This document shows, piece after piece, positions 1 to 8,194 of a stretch of 64,000 nt of DNA. The stretch's first letter is position 1. Each line of letters begins with the position of its first letter. Under the pieces are notes generated by a model. It was not told the DNA's origin, did not search any database, and was given only the letters and a program-made list of their open reading frames with translations. Position numbers and translations under genes: made by a program. The DNA is from Sulfurimonas indica (GTDB lineage: Bacteria > Campylobacterota > Campylobacteria > Campylobacterales > Sulfurimonadaceae): NCBI RefSeq assembly GCF_009192995.1, contig NZ_SDID01000003.1:1-64000 (forward strand). Reading direction: 5' to 3'.

Positions 1-215
1 TTCTTCAAGAAAATTGCATTTATGATTTGAACTTAGGTGATATAATTTTTTTCTACAAAAGATTCCCATATGAGATTGATGAGATTGCGCTCAAAAACCT
101 TATAAATGACTTAAATTCAGCTTCTTATAAGTTTATACAGATATACTTTCGCCACTTAAACAAATCTCCTTCACAAATGATTTTTGTTATAAAAATTCCT
201 ACGAAAGGTTCATGA
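1..215 (+). CDS. 3' end of an unidentified gene, cut by the window edge
   Basis: The reading frame is open from the left edge (first complete codon at 3) to the TGA at 213-215, giving about 70 C-terminal residues. There is an in-frame TTG at 27, but the frame continues upstream without a stop, so this is most likely the tail of a longer protein. The tail is rich in aromatic and hydrophobic residues (a DIIFFYKRFPYE segment) with no motif I recognise. The last segments could be the closing beta strands of an alpha/beta enzyme such as a methyltransferase, but that is a guess. The stop codon abuts the ATG of rplM, so the two may be cotranscribed. Confidence 0.5.
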   Translation, partial: LQENCIYDLNLGDIIFFYKRFPYEIDEIALKNLINDLNSASYKFIQIYFRHLNKSPSQMIFVIKIPTKGS

Positions 216-638
216 ATGAAATTTACTAAAATTGCAACTCCTGAACAAATCGATCAAAAATGGGTTTTGATTGATGCTGAAGGTAAAACTTTTGGTCGTA
301 TGATCACTGAAGTAGCTACTATACTTCGTGGTAAGAACAAAGCATGTTTTACTCCAAATATTGACTGTGGTGACTATGTAGTTATCATTAACGCTTCTAA
401 AGCAAAATTCAACGGTCTTGGAAAAATCGCTAACAAAGAGTACTTCTCTCACTCTGGTTATTTCGGTTCTACTAAGAGTGTTAAGATGACTGAGCTTTTA
501 GAGAAAAATCCTGAGAAACTATACAAATTAGCAACTCGTGGTATGCTTCCTAAAACTAAGCTTGGTGCTAAAATGCTTAAAAAATTAAAAGTTTACGCTG
601 GTAGTGAGCATCCTCACACAGCGCAACTAGCTAAGTAA
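216..638 (+). CDS. rplM: 50S ribosomal protein L13
   Basis: This is a primary 23S rRNA-binding protein of the large subunit. The protein is 140 residues, close to the usual ~142, and carries the L13 signatures: an N-terminal [15 protein letters not shown] segment, a central LRGK, and the C-terminal [13 protein letters not shown] stretch followed by YAGSEHPH. The ATG follows the preceding stop directly and has a GAAAGG Shine-Dalgarno sequence at about 203-208. rpsI follows 11 nt later, the near-universal bacterial L13-S9 pair. No copies of the dispersed CTCACGCA motif fall in it. Confidence 0.97.
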   Translation: MKFTKIATPEQIDQKWVLIDAEGKTFGRMITEVATILRGKNKACFTPNIDCGDYVVIINASKAKFNGLGKIANKEYFSHSGYFGSTKSVKMTELLEKNPEKLYKLATRGMLPKTKLGAKMLKKLKVYAGSEHPHTAQLAK

Positions 639-649
639 GGAGTAATTAC

Positions 650-1042
650 ATGGCAGAAAAAATCTACGCAACTGGTCGTCGTAAAGCGTCTGTAGCAAAA
701 GTATGGTTAACTCCAGGAACTGGTAAAATCACGATTAATGGTCTTTCATTAGACGCATGGTTAGGTGGACTTGAAGCGAAAAAACTTCGTGTAAAACAAC
801 CACTTGTTTTAACAAAACAAAATGAGAGCGTTGATATCGTTGCTACTACTTTAGGTGGTGGTTTCGGTGGTCAAGCTGATGCACTTCGTCATGGTATTTC
901 TCGTGCGCTTGTAGCTTTTAACCCAGAGTTAAAAACTATCTTAAAACCTGAAGGTATGATGACTCGTGATTCACGTGTTGTTGAGCGTAAGAAACCAGGT
1001 AAACGTAAAGCACGTCGTTCTCGTCAGTTCTCAAAACGTTAG
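650..1042 (+). CDS. rpsI: 30S ribosomal protein S9
   Basis: This small-subunit protein has a C-terminal tail that reaches the ribosomal P site. It is 130 residues long, starts [18 protein letters not shown] and ends in the conserved RRSRQFSKR tail. The [18 protein letters not shown] segment in the middle is typical of S9. An AAGGAG ribosome binding site overlaps the rplM stop codon, so the two genes are cotranscribed. A strong hairpin at 1107-1135 follows and probably ends the operon. Confidence 0.97.
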   Translation: MAEKIYATGRRKASVAKVWLTPGTGKITINGLSLDAWLGGLEAKKLRVKQPLVLTKQNESVDIVATTLGGGFGGQADALRHGISRALVAFNPELKTILKPEGMMTRDSRVVERKKPGKRKARRSRQFSKR

Positions 1043-1106
1043 TATTCTTGTGGAATTTTATGTTCTACTAAGGTTTCTTTAGAAAACGTTAATCGTTTCA
1101 CAACTT

Positions 1107-1135
1107 TTTTATCAAGAGATTTTCTCTTGGTAAAA
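1107..1135 (+). terminator. Hairpin terminator after rplM-rpsI
   Basis: A 13-bp stem (1107-1119 pairs with 1123-1135, one G-U pair) encloses a 3-nt TTT loop. The T-run CTCTTTTTT starts about 5 nt beyond the stem. It lies between rpsI and the separately promoted peptide-binding gene, which fits intrinsic termination. Confidence 0.6.
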
Positions 1136-1178
1136 CCTCTCTTTTTTATAAACTCACGCAACTTACAACTTTTTATAC

Positions 1179-1184
1179 TATAAT
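1179..1184 (+). promoter_or_regulatory. -10 box ahead of the peptide-binding protein gene
   Basis: A perfect TATAAT ends 10 nt before the ATG at 1195, with no recognisable -35 box, as is common in Campylobacterota. The resulting 5' leader would be only a few nucleotides and no Shine-Dalgarno sequence is visible. Confidence 0.45.
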
Positions 1185-1194
1185 TTCAAGCATT

Positions 1195-2697
1195 ATGAGA
1201 TTATTACTATTTTTATCCCTATTTTTTACACATATTTTTGCATCGACACTGCAGCTTGCAACTTCTGCCAATCCATCAAGGCTCAACCCTATCTTGGCAA
1301 CGGACTCCTCCTCTTCGGAAATTACTGGCTTTTTATTTAATGGACTTGTAAAGTATGATAAAGACAACAGAGAGATAATTGGAGATTTGGCAAAAAAGTT
1401 TTACTTTAAAGATGATACAACACTTGTCTTTGAGTTGCGTGAGGGAGTGAAGTGGCATGATGGCAAGCCTTTTTCTGCAAAAGATGTTCTTTTTACCTAC
1501 CAAACACTCATCTCAGATAAAATAGCTTCCCCATACTCTTCAGGATTTCGTTTTGTAAAAGATGTAAAAGTTTTGGATGATTATACTGTTGAAGTTGATT
1601 ATAAACAGCCTTATTTTAAAGCGCTAGAGACTTGGATGATGGGCATCCTTCCAGAGCATATCTTAAAAGATGAACAAAATCTGATGAACTCTTCGTTTAA
1701 TACCCATCCAATCGGTACAGGACCTTACAGGCTCACGCAGTTGGAATTTTCTCAAAACATTGAACTCTCAGCATTTGATGACTATTTTGAAGGACGTCCC
1801 AAGATTGATAAAATTGCTTTTCATGTTATAGCAGACCCGATGACACGCCTTTTAATGCTAAAAAACGGGGAACTTGACATGGGAAGTATAGAGCCGCTTG
1901 TCATGGAGAGGCAACTCAAACGTGATTTTTTTGAAAAGTTTAATATCTATGAGCAGATTTCACTCTCCTACACATACTTAGGATTTAACCTACGTAAAGA
2001 AAAGTTTGCTGACCCTCGTGTGCGTGAGGCACTCTCTTTGGCGATTAACAGAGAAGAGTTGGTTGATATTTTGTTTTTCAAACATGCAAAAGTATGTACC
2101 GGTCCCTTTCTTCCGGGAAGCAGTGCGTTCAATCCGGATATAAAAGCGCCAAAACAAAATATAAAGCGCGCACGTGAGCTGCTACGTGAGGCTGGATATG
2201 ATGAAGAGCACCCTTTTACATTCGAGATAGCAACATCAAACTCAAGTTCGATTCGTCCCTATGCAGCAGAGATATTGCAGTACCAACTGCAAAAAGCAGG
2301 TGTAGTTGTAAAACTTCGTGTGATGGAGTGGCAGGCCTTTTTAAATATGATGGTTTTCCCGCATAAGTTTGATACTGTACTTTTAGGTTGGGGACTCTCT
2401 CCAACACCGGACCCATATCTTTTTTGGCATAGTGATAGTGATAAAAAAGGAGGCTTTAATCTGGTAGGGTATCATAACAAAAAGATAGATAGACTCATAG
2501 AGGAGTCCCAGTCCCTAATTGATAAAGAGAAGTTGGCAAAAATTTGGCGTGAGATGTTTACTATTATCACTCAGGATAATCCTTACCTTTTTCTCTATAT
2601 TCCAAACTCCATTACCGCAGTAAATAAAGATATCAAAAATATTGAACCGGCCCTTGGCGGTATCTGGCATAACTATATTTCATGGGAGAAAAATTGA
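1195..2697 (+). CDS. Periplasmic peptide-binding protein of an ABC transporter (family 5 solute-binding protein)
   Basis: The 500-residue protein starts with a cleavable signal peptide (residues 1-16, ending HIFA) and continues with the family 5 solute-binding fold found in DppA/OppA. Typical segments are the PSRLNPILATDSSS region, LREGVKWHDGKPFSAKDVLFTY, GTGPYRL, and the later DPRVREALSLAINREEL and GYHNKKIDRLIEE. It would bind peptides or similar solutes and deliver them to an inner-membrane permease. No permease gene is nearby; the only related component in the window is the lone ATPase at 52988. The exact substrate cannot be read from the sequence. It overlaps the next gene by up to 16 nt. 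Confidence 0.85.
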   Translation: MRLLLFLSLFFTHIFASTLQLATSANPSRLNPILATDSSSSEITGFLFNGLVKYDKDNREIIGDLAKKFYFKDDTTLVFELREGVKWHDGKPFSAKDVLFTYQTLISDKIASPYSSGFRFVKDVKVLDDYTVEVDYKQPYFKALETWMMGILPEHILKDEQNLMNSSFNTHPIGTGPYRLTQLEFSQNIELSAFDDYFEGRPKIDKIAFHVIADPMTRLLMLKNGELDMGSIEPLVMERQLKRDFFEKFNIYEQISLSYTYLGFNLRKEKFADPRVREALSLAINREELVDILFFKHAKVCTGPFLPGSSAFNPDIKAPKQNIKRARELLREAGYDEEHPFTFEIATSNSSSIRPYAAEILQYQLQKAGVVVKLRVMEWQAFLNMMVFPHKFDTVLLGWGLSPTPDPYLFWHSDSDKKGGFNLVGYHNKKIDRLIEESQSLIDKEKLAKIWREMFTIITQDNPYLFLYIPNSITAVNKDIKNIEPALGGIWHNYISWEKN

Positions 2698-3344
2698 TTA
2701 TACTATTTGATTTAGACGGAACACTTATAGACTCAACGGAGGCTATTTTAGAGAGTTTTCATAATGCATTTGATTTTTATGGGTACCCGCATCCAAGTGA
2801 TGATGCTATTAAAGCCTTGATAGGACATCCACTAGATATTATGTTTGGGCACCTTGGAGTAGAGGAAGATAAAGTGTGGGATTTTGTAACAGTTTATAAA
2901 GAACATTACAGAGACATATCAACACAAAAAACAGTGCTTTTACCTCACGCAAAAGAGGCAGTAGAACTTGCAGGCTCTTTTGCAGAACTAGGTATCGTTA
3001 CGACAAAAACCGGAAAATATTCACGTATTCTAATGGAGTATTTTGGTCTGATGGATAGCTTTAAAGTGCTTATCGGGCGTGAACATGTAGAACATCCAAA
3101 ACCTCACGCAGAACCTATACTTAAGGCATTGGAAGCTGTTGACATAGAAGAAAAGTCTCATGTCTGGATAATTGGAGATACTGAACTAGACATTATAGCA
3201 GCAGATGCGGCTGGTATAAACAGCATTGGAGTGCTGAGTGGATATGGTACGGAAGAGACACTGAAAAAATTCACAAATGTTATTTTTAGTGATGCATATG
3301 AAGCTGTGATGTGGTTAAAAAGTGGAAATTTATCACACAATTAA
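2682..3344 (+). CDS. HAD-family phosphatase, phosphoglycolate phosphatase-like
   Basis: This 220-residue HAD hydrolase has motif I DLDGTL near the N-terminus (residues 10-15), motif II in GIVTTKTG, a later Lys in HPKPHAEPI, and motif IV GDTELDI. The cap is the helical type seen in Gph and PpaX. It probably removes phosphate from a small metabolite such as 2-phosphoglycolate, but specificity is not provable here. Two starts are possible. The ATG at 2682 has no visible ribosome binding site, whereas a TTG at 2694 sits just after GGGAG and would overlap the upstream stop by 4 nt, so the later start may be the real one. Confidence 0.8.
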   Translation: MGEKLIILFDLDGTLIDSTEAILESFHNAFDFYGYPHPSDDAIKALIGHPLDIMFGHLGVEEDKVWDFVTVYKEHYRDISTQKTVLLPHAKEAVELAGSFAELGIVTTKTGKYSRILMEYFGLMDSFKVLIGREHVEHPKPHAEPILKALEAVDIEEKSHVWIIGDTELDIIAADAAGINSIGVLSGYGTEETLKKFTNVIFSDAYEAVMWLKSGNLSHN

Positions 3345-3397
3345 CTGACATTATAATCTACACTATATCATCAAGCTATATTTAAGTGCCGGTTGCC

Positions 3398-3403
3398 TAA
3401 AAT
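3398..3403 (+). promoter_or_regulatory. Possible -10 box of the por operon
   Basis: TAAAAT preceded by TGCC lies 62 nt upstream of the first por gene. The 120-nt gap between the HAD gene and porC holds no other clear signal, and no -35 box is seen. Confidence 0.3.
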
Positions 3404-3465
3404 ACAGATAAATTGAATTGATAGAGAATACTTAAATATTTCTTGACAAAATAGAAGGAGAATTT

Positions 3466-4023
3466 ATGCTAGAAATTAGATGGCATAGTCGTGCTGGTCA
3501 AGGGGCTGTAACAGGTGCTAAAGGTTTAGCAGACGTTATTTCTACAACTGGAAAGCACGTTCAAGCGTTTGCATTCTATGGTTCAGCAAAGCGTGGAGCT
3601 GCTATGACAGCATACAACCGTGTTGATGATAAAATGATAATGAATCATGAAAAGTATATGGAGCCTGACTATGTCTTTGTAATTGACCCTGCGTTAGTAT
3701 ATACATCAGATGTGACTATTAACCACAAAGATACTACAAAGTATATTATCACAACGCATATGACTACAGATGAACTTATTGCTTCTCAACCGAAACTTGA
3801 AGGCAAAGAAGTATATACTGTGGACTGTATCCAGATTGCGCAAGATACTATTGGTCGTCCTATTCCAAATACACCGATGCTTGGTGCATTTATGAAAGTA
3901 TCTGGAATGTATGATATAGAGTTCTTTAAAGAGAGTATGCAGAGAATTCTTGCGAAATTACCACAAAAAATCATTGATGCAAATATGATCGCTATTCAGC
4001 GTGCATATGATGAAGTGAAATAA
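3466..4023 (+). CDS. porC: Pyruvate:ferredoxin (flavodoxin) oxidoreductase, gamma subunit
   Basis: This 185-residue subunit of the four-part pyruvate synthase starts MLEIRWHSRAGQGAVTGAK, the glycine-rich signature of the gamma domain. It carries the GSAKRGAAMTAYNR segment and a late PNTPMLGAF motif. The enzyme interconverts pyruvate + CoA with acetyl-CoA + CO2 and in autotrophic Campylobacterota runs in the carboxylating direction to feed the reductive TCA cycle. A strong AGAAGGAG ribosome binding site precedes it. The gene order gamma-delta-alpha-beta matches porCDAB of Helicobacter and relatives. Confidence 0.93.
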   Translation: MLEIRWHSRAGQGAVTGAKGLADVISTTGKHVQAFAFYGSAKRGAAMTAYNRVDDKMIMNHEKYMEPDYVFVIDPALVYTSDVTINHKDTTKYIITTHMTTDELIASQPKLEGKEVYTVDCIQIAQDTIGRPIPNTPMLGAFMKVSGMYDIEFFKESMQRILAKLPQKIIDANMIAIQRAYDEVK

Positions 4024-4030
4024 GGAGCTG

Positions 4031-4429
4031 ATGATGGCAAACACAGGTTGGGATGAATTTGAAATTGGAGCAATGCTTCGTACTTTTGATGGAGCGATAG
4101 AAGATATCGCCGGAACACTTCAAGAAGACCGTAATTACTCACCAAACAGCTCTTTTACTGCAAGTGTAGCTGACTGGAGAATTGAAAAGCCGGTTTTTAA
4201 TAAAGACTATTGTATTGATTGTCAATTTTGTTGGGTATATTGTCCAGATATTTCTATCATTTCAAGAGATAAAAAGATGATTGGTGTAGATATGGATCAC
4301 TGTAAAGGGTGTGGTATTTGTGTTGAGGTTTGTCCAACAAATCCTAAATCACTTTTAATGTTCCCTGAAAAAGCAGACGAAGAGACAGAAATAGCAAATT
4401 GGCCTGCTAAAGAAGATAAGGAGAAATAG
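4031..4429 (+). CDS. porD: Pyruvate:ferredoxin oxidoreductase, delta (ferredoxin-like) subunit
   Basis: The 132-residue protein carries two [4Fe-4S] motifs, CxxCxxCxxxC at residues 61-71 and again at 91-101, which pass electrons between the TPP site and ferredoxin or flavodoxin. There are tandem ATGs at 4031 and 4034. The AAGGAG site at 4021-4026 is better spaced (7 nt) from the second, so residue 1 may be the second Met. It sits 7 nt after porC and abuts porA. Confidence 0.94.
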   Translation: MMANTGWDEFEIGAMLRTFDGAIEDIAGTLQEDRNYSPNSSFTASVADWRIEKPVFNKDYCIDCQFCWVYCPDISIISRDKKMIGVDMDHCKGCGICVEVCPTNPKSLLMFPEKADEETEIANWPAKEDKEK

Positions 4430-5653
4430 ATGGCATTTGATAAAATGGAATTAAGAGATATCGAAGTATGGGATGGAAACTTCGCTGCAGCTCAAGCGAT
4501 GAGACAGTGTCAAATCGATGTTGTTGCTGCATACCCAATTACTCCATCAACTCCTATTGTTGAAGGTTATGCAAAATTTTTAGCAGATGGTTATGTTGAA
4601 GGTGAATTCGTAATGGTTGAGTCTGAGCATGCTGCAATGTCAGGATGTATCGGTGCTGCTGCTGCTGGTGGACGTGTTGCAACTGCAACATCTTCACAAG
4701 GTTTCGCACTTATGGTTGAAACACTGTATCAGGCATCTGGTATGCGTTTACCGATTGTTCTTAACGTTGTAAACCGTGCACTTGCTGCACCATTAAACGT
4801 TAATGGTGACCACTCTGATATGTATCTTGGACGTGACTCTGGTTGGATTCAGTTTGATGCATACTGTCCACAAGATGCGTATGACTTAAACTTCATCGCA
4901 TTCCGTGTTGCAGAAGACCATGATGTAAGATTGCCAGCAATGGTTCACCAAGATGGTTTCATGACTTCACATACTGCACAGGGTGTACATACTATGGATG
5001 ATGATACAGCATATAGCTTTGTTGGTGATTTCAAACCTATGAATGATATGCTTGATTTTGAGCATCCGGTAACGCATGGTGTACAAACAGAAGAGGATTG
5101 GCACTTTGAGCATAAAGCTCGTCAACACAATGACCTTATGACAAAAGTTTTTCCAAAAATCGAAGCTGCTTTTGATGATTTTGAGAAACTTACAGGTCGT
5201 CGTTACAACCTTGTAGAGAAGTATGACCTAGATGATGCAGATGTTGCTGTAGTTTGTATGGGTACTTCAGTTGAGACTGCTCGTGAAGTTGCAAAAGAGA
5301 TGAGAGAAAAAGGAATCAAAGCAGGTGTTTTGGGACTCCGTGTTATTCGTCCATTCCCATTCTTCCAAATTCAAGAAGCACTCAAAGATGTAAAAGCTAT
5401 CGCTGCACTTGACAGATCTTCACCAAACGGTGCTCCGGGAATGCTCTTTAATGAGTTGGCTGGATGTCTGTTTAACACAGATACAAAAGCTATGCTAAGT
5501 GGTTATGTATATGGTCTTGGTGGTCGTGATTTAACGAAGAAACATTTAACAGATCTTTACACTGAACTACAGGCAAATGTAGATGCAGGAAAAATCACTA
5601 CTCCATTACAGCAATTTATCGGTGTTCGTGGACCGAAATTAGCATTTTTATAG
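4430..5653 (+). CDS. porA: Pyruvate:ferredoxin oxidoreductase, alpha subunit
   Basis: This 407-residue subunit opens with the AYPITPSTP motif (residues 34-42) of the pyruvate-binding domain and contains the VESEHAAMSGCIGAAAAGGR and TATSSQGFALM segments typical of the family. Domain II follows (GVLGLRVIRPFPF). It forms the catalytic core with PorB. The ATG follows the porD stop directly, with AAGGAGAAA upstream. Codon use is clean and no dispersed octamer is present, consistent with a highly expressed core gene. Confidence 0.95.
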   Translation: MAFDKMELRDIEVWDGNFAAAQAMRQCQIDVVAAYPITPSTPIVEGYAKFLADGYVEGEFVMVESEHAAMSGCIGAAAAGGRVATATSSQGFALMVETLYQASGMRLPIVLNVVNRALAAPLNVNGDHSDMYLGRDSGWIQFDAYCPQDAYDLNFIAFRVAEDHDVRLPAMVHQDGFMTSHTAQGVHTMDDDTAYSFVGDFKPMNDMLDFEHPVTHGVQTEEDWHFEHKARQHNDLMTKVFPKIEAAFDDFEKLTGRRYNLVEKYDLDDADVAVVCMGTSVETAREVAKEMREKGIKAGVLGLRVIRPFPFFQIQEALKDVKAIAALDRSSPNGAPGMLFNELAGCLFNTDTKAMLSGYVYGLGGRDLTKKHLTDLYTELQANVDAGKITTPLQQFIGVRGPKLAFL

Positions 5654-5662
5654 GAAGATATT

Positions 5663-6619
5663 ATGAGCGAAATGAAAAAAATTAAAAACTTAAAAGAGTT
5701 TTCAACATCGGCTGACCGTTTTGAGGGTGCAAACCTTCTTTGTCCTGGTTGTGCTCACTCTATCATTGTTCGTGAAGTTTTAAATGCTACTAATGATGAT
5801 TTAGTACTTTCAGCATCTACTGGATGTCTTGAAGTTTGTACGGCAGTTTATCCATATACTTCATGGGATGCTTCTTGGATCCACATCGGCTTTGAGAATG
5901 GTTCTACTGCGGTTGCAGGTGCTGAGGCAATGTACAATGCACTCAAGCGTAAAGGTCGTCTAAAGCAGCCTGACCGTAACCCTAAGTTTGTATCATTTGC
6001 AGGTGATGGTGCTTCTTACGATATTGGTTTCCAGTGGATCTCTGGTTGTATGGAACGTGGTCATAATATCATGCACGTTGTTCTTGACAATGAAGTATAT
6101 GCAAATACTGGTGGTCAGCGTTCATCTTCAACACCTATCGGTTCATCTTCCACAACAGCACCAGCTGGTCGTGTAAGTTACGGTGAGAAGAAAAACAAGA
6201 AAGATATGGTAGCTATTATGGCAAGCCATGGTATCCCATATTCTGCACAAGTTGCACCAAACAAATGGAAAGATATGGTAAAGAAAATCCAACACGGTAT
6301 GGCAGTAGATGGTCCTGTATTTATCAATGCAGTATCTCCTTGTACAACTGAGTGGAAATTCGATCCTAAAGATACTATGATGCTTACAGACTTAGCAACA
6401 GATTCATTAGTGTTCCCACTCTATGAAATCATTGATGGTCATGAGTTAAATATCACTTACAGACCTAAAAATGTTGTGCCTGTTGAAGAGTATCTTGCAG
6501 CACAAGGGCGTTTCAAGCACCTCTTTAAAGATGAGTACAAGTATCTCATTAAAGAGTGGCAAGAGCGTGTAGATGCGAACTGGGCGTACTTAAACCGTCG
6601 CGAAGAAGCTCGCGTATAG
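5663..6619 (+). CDS. porB: Pyruvate:ferredoxin oxidoreductase, beta (TPP-binding) subunit
   Basis: This 318-residue subunit binds thiamine diphosphate through GDGASYD (residues 114-120) and the downstream LDNEVYANTGGQ segment. Cysteines in CPGC (27, 30) and in TGCLEVC (55, 59) are placed as expected for the proximal [4Fe-4S] cluster. The GGQRSSSTP segment is typical of the family. It is the last gene of the por operon, 9 nt after porA, and is followed by a long hairpin at 6651-6699. Confidence 0.95.
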   Translation: MSEMKKIKNLKEFSTSADRFEGANLLCPGCAHSIIVREVLNATNDDLVLSASTGCLEVCTAVYPYTSWDASWIHIGFENGSTAVAGAEAMYNALKRKGRLKQPDRNPKFVSFAGDGASYDIGFQWISGCMERGHNIMHVVLDNEVYANTGGQRSSSTPIGSSSTTAPAGRVSYGEKKNKKDMVAIMASHGIPYSAQVAPNKWKDMVKKIQHGMAVDGPVFINAVSPCTTEWKFDPKDTMMLTDLATDSLVFPLYEIIDGHELNITYRPKNVVPVEEYLAAQGRFKHLFKDEYKYLIKEWQERVDANWAYLNRREEARV

Positions 6620-6650
6620 TCGCGAACTTTTAGCTTCACAGCATCTTGCA

Positions 6651-6699
6651 CTTTTCTCAGTTACGGCAGGCTATAAGCCTAGCCTTAAACTGAGGAAAG
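6651..6699 (+). terminator. Long hairpin after the por operon
   Basis: Outer arms CTTTTCTCAGTT (6651-6662) and AACTGAGGAAAG (6688-6699) pair almost fully, and an inner imperfect GGCAGGCT/AGCCTAGCC pairing extends the stem. There is no T-run immediately after it, so it may protect the 3' end or be a weak terminator. Confidence 0.45.
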
Positions 6700-6787
6700 C
6701 ACAATCTACTATAAATCTAAAACTTCTTTATCCCTTATATTTCAATAGTAAATTTTCTTATTTCAATTAATCATTAAACTTTTTTGC

Positions 6788-6793
6788 TAAAAT
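6788..6793 (+). promoter_or_regulatory. -10 box of luxS
   Basis: TGCTAAAAT at 6785-6793 is an extended -10 element placed 29 nt before the luxS ATG, downstream of a T-rich tract that is common in Campylobacterota promoters. An AAGGA ribosome binding site follows. Confidence 0.45.
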
Positions 6794-6822
6794 ACTTCTA
6801 ATTAAATTGAAGGACTTACACA

Positions 6823-7347
6823 ATGCCATTATTAGACTCTTTTACAGTTGACCATACAATCATGCCGGCACCTGCAGTGCGTAAAGCAAAAACAATGAAA
6901 ACACCACGCGGAGATAAAATCACTGTTTATGATCTGCGTTTTTACAAACCGAACAAAGACAAAATGGATGGACGTGGCATCCACACCTTAGAGCACCTTT
7001 TCGCAGGTTTTATGCGTGATTATCTCAACTCTAAAAATGTAGAGATAATTGACCTCTCTCCAATGGGTTGTCGTACAGGTTTTTATATGTCAGTTATCGG
7101 TACACCCGATGAAAAAAGAGTGGCTAAAGCTTGGAAAAAAGCGATGAAAGATGTGCTTAAAGTAAAAAGCAAAAAAGATATTCCTGAGTTAAATATCTAT
7201 CAGTGTGGTACCTACAAAATGCATTCATTGAAAAATGCAAAGAAAATTGCTTCTGATGTACTTTCTCATAAGATTGGTGTAATGGATAATGAGAAACTGA
7301 AACTCTCAAAGAAAAAACTAAAAGAGATAAGCACATCATGCTCGTAG
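6823..7347 (+). CDS. luxS: S-ribosylhomocysteine lyase (LuxS)
   Basis: LuxS splits S-ribosylhomocysteine into homocysteine and the autoinducer-2 precursor DPD as part of the activated methyl cycle. The 174-residue protein has the HTLEH metal-binding motif (His54, Glu57, His58) and the [10 protein letters not shown] segment supplying the third metal ligand, Cys. Length matches the family. Its last 10 nt overlap the next gene, so luxS and the following small gene are translated from one message. Confidence 0.96.
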   Translation: MPLLDSFTVDHTIMPAPAVRKAKTMKTPRGDKITVYDLRFYKPNKDKMDGRGIHTLEHLFAGFMRDYLNSKNVEIIDLSPMGCRTGFYMSVIGTPDEKRVAKAWKKAMKDVLKVKSKKDIPELNIYQCGTYKMHSLKNAKKIASDVLSHKIGVMDNEKLKLSKKKLKEISTSCS

Positions 7348-7640
7348 TTGTTCCAATGGACAGTACGGATGTACAAGAAGCAAAGATTACACCGGTACTA
7401 GAAGCAAAAACATGGGCCGAGTTACGCATAGAAGAGGGTGAACTTGTTGAAGTACTGCATGCAGATGCGTTTGATGCCTTTGAAGCATGGCCAGAGGCTG
7501 TTGTAGTGTGCAGTGACGGGGAGCCTGTTATGGATTTTATCAATATGTCCATGATGGTGCTTGTTGCACATGCACAAAAGACAATTGATGAGATTGTTGA
7601 AGCTTTTCTTTTCCGTGAGTTACACGATCTAGCTTATTAG
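7338..7640 (+). CDS. Small protein, possibly NifX-like fold
   Basis: This 100-residue protein starts [11 protein letters not shown] and continues with [16 protein letters not shown], which resembles the opening of the NifX/NifB-type iron-molybdenum cofactor-binding family (COG1433-like). That is a weak, remembered resemblance rather than a proven match. It has no cysteines in a cluster motif. It overlaps luxS by 10 nt and ends 2 nt before the next gene, so it is part of a luxS transcription unit. Function is unknown. Confidence 0.6.
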   Translation: MLVVVPMDSTDVQEAKITPVLEAKTWAELRIEEGELVEVLHADAFDAFEAWPEAVVVCSDGEPVMDFINMSMMVLVAHAQKTIDEIVEAFLFRELHDLAY

Positions 7641-7642
7641 CG

Positions 7643-8134
7643 ATGCAGTTAGAGCAATTCTTAGAGCTTTTCAATCCGCTTCCGGGGAATCATTACATCC
7701 AAGTAACAACAAAACCGGATGCTACAACAAAGGCTCTTTTAAATATGATAAAAGAGGTAGATGGTGAGTTTCGACTTGCCATCTACGCTGAAGATGAGTT
7801 TGAACTTGATAACTCTTTAGCTGATGCAAAAGTACAGTTTGTGCAAAAATTCAATGTTCCTTTTCGAACGCTTCCACGTGACAATGATATTGTCATTTTT
7901 AAAGATATCCTCACGCAGCATAGCAATCCAAAACTCCTTTTAAAAATTGCCTATACAACTCTTGCAAATACAGCAGATATTGTCATTATGGAAGCAAAAG
8001 GAAAAATGGATATAGAAGCGACAAAACAGCTCTTAGAAGATTTTGAATTTCGTGCACCTAACTATATAGATGTATTAGATGAATATGACCTGGTTATGGC
8101 AAAAAAGATGCATATGTGGGGCAATGGTTTATAA
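7643..8134 (+). CDS. Conserved-looking hypothetical protein
   Basis: This 163-residue soluble protein has no signal peptide or membrane segment. It alternates short hydrophobic strands with acidic helices (EFRLAIYAED, NDIVIFKDIL, NTADIVIMEAKG), giving an alpha/beta look that could be a shortened Rossmann-type or methyltransferase-like domain without a clear cofactor loop. I do not recognise it. It follows the NifX-like gene by 2 nt and lies just ahead of glnS. A weak TAAAAT box at about 8146-8151 may separate it from glnS. Confidence 0.6.
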   Translation: MQLEQFLELFNPLPGNHYIQVTTKPDATTKALLNMIKEVDGEFRLAIYAEDEFELDNSLADAKVQFVQKFNVPFRTLPRDNDIVIFKDILTQHSNPKLLLKIAYTTLANTADIVIMEAKGKMDIEATKQLLEDFEFRAPNYIDVLDEYDLVMAKKMHMWGNGL

Positions 8135-8194
8135 GCTCTAATTAGATAAAATACAATACAAAAAAGTTTTAAGGCAAAAAAGGTTTAAACAAGT

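Noticed and set aside
7157-7552. 131-codon minus-strand frame over the luxS end
   Set aside because: It overlaps two real plus-strand genes and its sequence is biased to Ser/Thr/Ala; no ribosome binding site.
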